Origin: RPQJ01 sp963712815
GTDB taxonomy: Bacteria; Pseudomonadota; Gammaproteobacteria; Steroidobacterales; Steroidobacteraceae
NCBI GenBank assembly: GCA_963712815.1
Contig: CAVQJL010000009.1
Span: 1-64,000, forward strand
Direction: 5' to 3'
DNA length: 64,000 nt
In this document: positions 59,178 through 64,000 of the stretch, in pieces
Numbering within the stretch: position 1 is the stretch's first letter
Layout of the letters: every line of letters begins with the position of its first letter
Program-made: the position numbers and the translations under genes
The notes under the pieces: model-generated
The model's input: only the letters and a program-made list of their open reading frames with translations
What the model was told of the DNA's origin: nothing
The model's database searches: none

Positions 59178-59873
59178 ATGGGTGCCGTCGCAAAACGCAT
59201 GAAGCCCTGGGCCGAAAAGATCGCGCCGGGCAAGCAGTTCCCGATCGACGAGGCGCTCGCGCTCGTCAAGCAGTTCGCCACTGCCAAGTTCGACGAGAGC
59301 GTCGACGTGGCCGTGAATCTCGGCATCGATCCCACGAAGTCCGACCAGCAGGTGCGCGGCTCGACCGTGCTGCCGCACGGCACGGGCAAGTCGGTGCGCG
59401 TAGCCGTGTTCACTTCGGGCAAGAACGCGGACGCAGCCCGCGAGGCGGGCGCGGACATCGTCGGCCTCGAGGACCTTGCCGAGAAGGTCAAGGCGGGCGA
59501 ACTCAACTTCGACGTGGTGGTCGCGAGCCCCGATGCGATGCGCGTGGTCGGCCAGCTCGGCCAGATCCTCGGTCCGCGCGGCCTGATGCCGAACCCCAAG
59601 GTCGGCACGGTCACGCCGGACGTCGCGGGTGCCGTGCGCAACGCCAAGGCCGGCCAGGTGCGCTTCCGCGCCGACAAGGCGGGCGTGCTGCACTGCACGC
59701 TCGGCAAGGCGAGCTTCGAGGTGACGGCGCTGCGGGAGAACCTGCAGGCGCTGCTGGCAGACCTTCACAAGGCCAAGCCTGCTGCCGCCAAGGGCGTCTA
59801 CATGAAGCGCGTCGCAGTGTCCTCGACCATGGGACCCGGCGTGCCGGTGGATTTGTCGAGCCTCGGCGCCTGA
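59178..59873 (+). CDS. rplA: 50S ribosomal protein L1
   Basis: A 231-residue L1 with the usual LGPRGLMPNPKVGTVT block (near residue 135) and a stretch contacting the L1 stalk. ATG 59178 is just after the rplK stop. L1 is the usual translational repressor of this operon. Confidence 0.97.
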   Translation: MGAVAKRMKPWAEKIAPGKQFPIDEALALVKQFATAKFDESVDVAVNLGIDPTKSDQQVRGSTVLPHGTGKSVRVAVFTSGKNADAAREAGADIVGLEDLAEKVKAGELNFDVVVASPDAMRVVGQLGQILGPRGLMPNPKVGTVTPDVAGAVRNAKAGQVRFRADKAGVLHCTLGKASFEVTALRENLQALLADLHKAKPAAAKGVYMKRVAVSSTMGPGVPVDLSSLGA

Positions 59874-60118
59874 GCGCGGGGCCGTTCAACGATTTGATGC
59901 AGGGCCGGTTTCGGGCCGAAGGCCGCCGCGAGGCGGCAGTCAGCCGGGGCCGGTCATCATCGAAGACCGCAGGCGGGGAGGCGCTCCCCTTAATGGTCGC
60001 CTGCGCAGATGGTGGTACCCGAGTCAGTGTCTCACTGCCTTAAGGTCCCGCCCTCTAAAGGGGTGAACGCTCACGGAAGGGCGTTTGGTTTCGAAGATCT
60101 TCAGGCCAGGAGGAATAC
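59874..60118 (+). ncRNA. Candidate L10 leader (ribosomal protein autoregulatory RNA)
   Basis: A 245-base non-coding leader between rplA and rplJ. The pairing element gcaggcg / cgcctgcg followed by agatggtg, and several hairpins before the aggagg site, are consistent with the L10(L12)4-binding leader of proteobacteria. No ORF is seen. The exact structure is not verified. Confidence 0.6.
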
Positions 60119-60649
60119 ATGGCGCTCAGACTGGATGACAAGAAGGCGCTGGTCGCCGAGGTGAACGAGGTTGCGGCCCGCGCGCATTCCGTCGTCGCCG
60201 CGGAATACCGGGGGCTTTCGGTGGCGCAGCTCACGGACCTGCGCGCCAAGGCACGCGCCTCCAGCGTCTACATGAGAGTGGTGAAGAACACGCTTGCCCG
60301 CCGGGCGGTCGCAGGCACTCAATTCGAGTGCGTCGGCGCGAAGCTCAAGGGCCCGCTGATCCTTGCCTTCTCCGTGGACGACCCGGGCGCGGCCGCGCGG
60401 CTCATCAAGGGATTCGCCAAGGACCACAACAAGCTCGTGCCGACGCTCGTGTCGCTCGGCGGGAGCGTGTTTCCGGGCGAAGACCTGGAGAAGGTCGCGA
60501 GCCTGCCGACGCGCGATCAGGCGATCGCGCAGTTCATGGGTGTGATCAAGGCGCCCATCGGCAAGTTCGTGCGCACGCTCGCCGAGCCTCATGCGAAGCT
60601 CGTGCGGACGATCGCCGCGGTCAAGGACCAGAAGCAGGCTGCCGCGTAG
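60119..60649 (+). CDS. rplJ: 50S ribosomal protein L10
   Basis: A 176-residue L10. The N-terminal domain (ALRLDDKKALVAEVNEVAARAHSVVAAEYRGLSV) binds rRNA, and the C-terminal helix binds L7/L12 dimers. ATG follows aggaggaat. Confidence 0.97.
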   Translation: MALRLDDKKALVAEVNEVAARAHSVVAAEYRGLSVAQLTDLRAKARASSVYMRVVKNTLARRAVAGTQFECVGAKLKGPLILAFSVDDPGAAARLIKGFAKDHNKLVPTLVSLGGSVFPGEDLEKVASLPTRDQAIAQFMGVIKAPIGKFVRTLAEPHAKLVRTIAAVKDQKQAAA

Positions 60650-60706
60650 AGCGACGGCCGGATACGACATCGGGTACCAATCAAACTTTATTCAGGAGTC
60701 AAGACA

Positions 60707-61084
60707 ATGGCTGCCAGCAAGGAAGAGATCCTCGACGCAATCTCCAACATGACGGTGATGGAGATCGTCGATCTCGTGAAGATGATGGAAGACAAGTTCG
60801 GCGTCACCGCCGCGGCCCCGGTCGCGATGGTTGCCGGCGGCGCGGCCGCAGCGGCGCCGGTCGTCGAGGAGCAGACCGAGTTCACGGTCACCATGACGAG
60901 CTTCGGCGCCAACAAGGTCGGCGTCATCAAGGTGATCCGCGAGATCACCGGCCTCGGCCTCAAGGAAGCGAAGGACCTCGTCGAAGGCGTGCCGTCGCTG
61001 GTCAAGGAAAGCATCCCGAAGGCCGATGCAGACGCGCTCAAGAAGAAGCTCGAAGAGGCCGGCGCGGCTGCGGAGATCAAGTAA
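60707..61084 (+). CDS. rplL: 50S ribosomal protein L7/L12
   Basis: A 125-residue acidic stalk protein. N-terminal dimerisation domain, Ala/Val-rich hinge (AAAPVAMVAGGAAAAAPV), then the factor-binding domain (EFTVTMTSFGANKVGVIKVIREITGLGLKEAKDLVEGVP). Confidence 0.97.
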   Translation: MAASKEEILDAISNMTVMEIVDLVKMMEDKFGVTAAAPVAMVAGGAAAAAPVVEEQTEFTVTMTSFGANKVGVIKVIREITGLGLKEAKDLVEGVPSLVKESIPKADADALKKKLEEAGAAAEIK

Positions 61085-61124
61085 TCGCGATGCTCGGGCT
61101 TTCAGGCCCGTTGCAAGACGAGGC

Positions 61125-61148
61125 GGCTGGCGGGATTGCCCGCCGGCC
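61125..61148 (+). other. Hairpin between rplL and rpoB
   Basis: A ten-base stem (ggctggcggg / cccgccggcc) with an attg loop, without a T tract. In this position other proteobacteria have an attenuator and RNase III site between rplL and rpoB; the function here is inferred from position. Confidence 0.5.
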
Positions 61149-61220
61149 GGCTCGTCCGTTCCCAGTTTCCAGGCGTCGAGCTGACCGGGCCGCAAAGTCG
61201 GCCATGAGAGGGTGATCGCA

Positions 61221-64000
<2,780 letters not shown>

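Overview
The window is a GC-rich proteobacterial chromosome segment, most likely from a gammaproteobacterium. The evidence for this is the 23S/5S rRNA ending at its left edge, the tRNA-Tyr/Gly/Thr-tuf and tRNA-Trp-secE-nusG-rplKAJL-rpoB string at its right edge, an Uup-type ABC-F protein, and the N-terminal sequence of RpoB. Between these housekeeping blocks lies an unusual concentration of c-type cytochromes. The lifestyle suggested is respiration with extracellular or periplasmic electron acceptors such as metals, or the reverse process (metal oxidation), with hydrogen metabolism encoded elsewhere in the genome.

Layout. 1-2353: 3' part of 23S rRNA, 5S rRNA, terminator. 2633-9117: an octaheme lipoprotein of the tetrathionate-reductase-like family, uup, an RRM protein, a polytopic membrane protein. 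8983-12196: small ORF, membrane-anchored octaheme cytochrome, four-cluster FeS protein, NrfD-like quinol-reacting subunit, monoheme cytochrome c. 12270-18618 (minus strand): feoA-feoB-small Cys-rich membrane protein, then an 11-heme cytochrome c/cytochrome b fusion and a six-heme NapC/NirT-like protein. 18853-20101: ECF sigma/anti-sigma pair. 20150-26756: ctlX, an AhpD-like protein, plsY-birA-coaX, two small cytochromes c, a SPOR protein, tRNA-Thr, bactofilin. 26960-34242: hypCABDF, a HemN-like radical SAM gene, hypE. 34463-44975: three decaheme OmcA/MtrC-type lipoproteins, a decaheme MtrA/DmsE protein and an MtrB-type porin. 44939-54518 (minus strand): a DUF2867-type SDR and a nine-gene V/A-type ATPase operon. 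54636-64000: PilZ protein, murI, tRNAs, tuf, secE, nusG, ribosomal proteins and the start of rpoB.

How the parts could work together (inference): quinol is oxidised by the NrfCD-like, NapC-like and cytochrome-b-fusion modules. Electrons pass through small periplasmic cytochromes to MtrA inside the MtrB barrel and then to one of three surface decahemes. FeoAB next to two of the inner-membrane modules fits reduction of iron followed by Fe(II) uptake. The hyp genes imply a [NiFe]-hydrogenase as an electron source, but no hydrogenase structural gene is in the window.

Quality warning: many genes between about 11.5 and 34.7 kb carry single-base frameshifts although every downstream motif is conserved, including in normally essential genes such as birA. 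Sequencing or assembly indels are the simplest explanation. These genes are therefore annotated as full-length genes with the shift positions given, not as pseudogenes.
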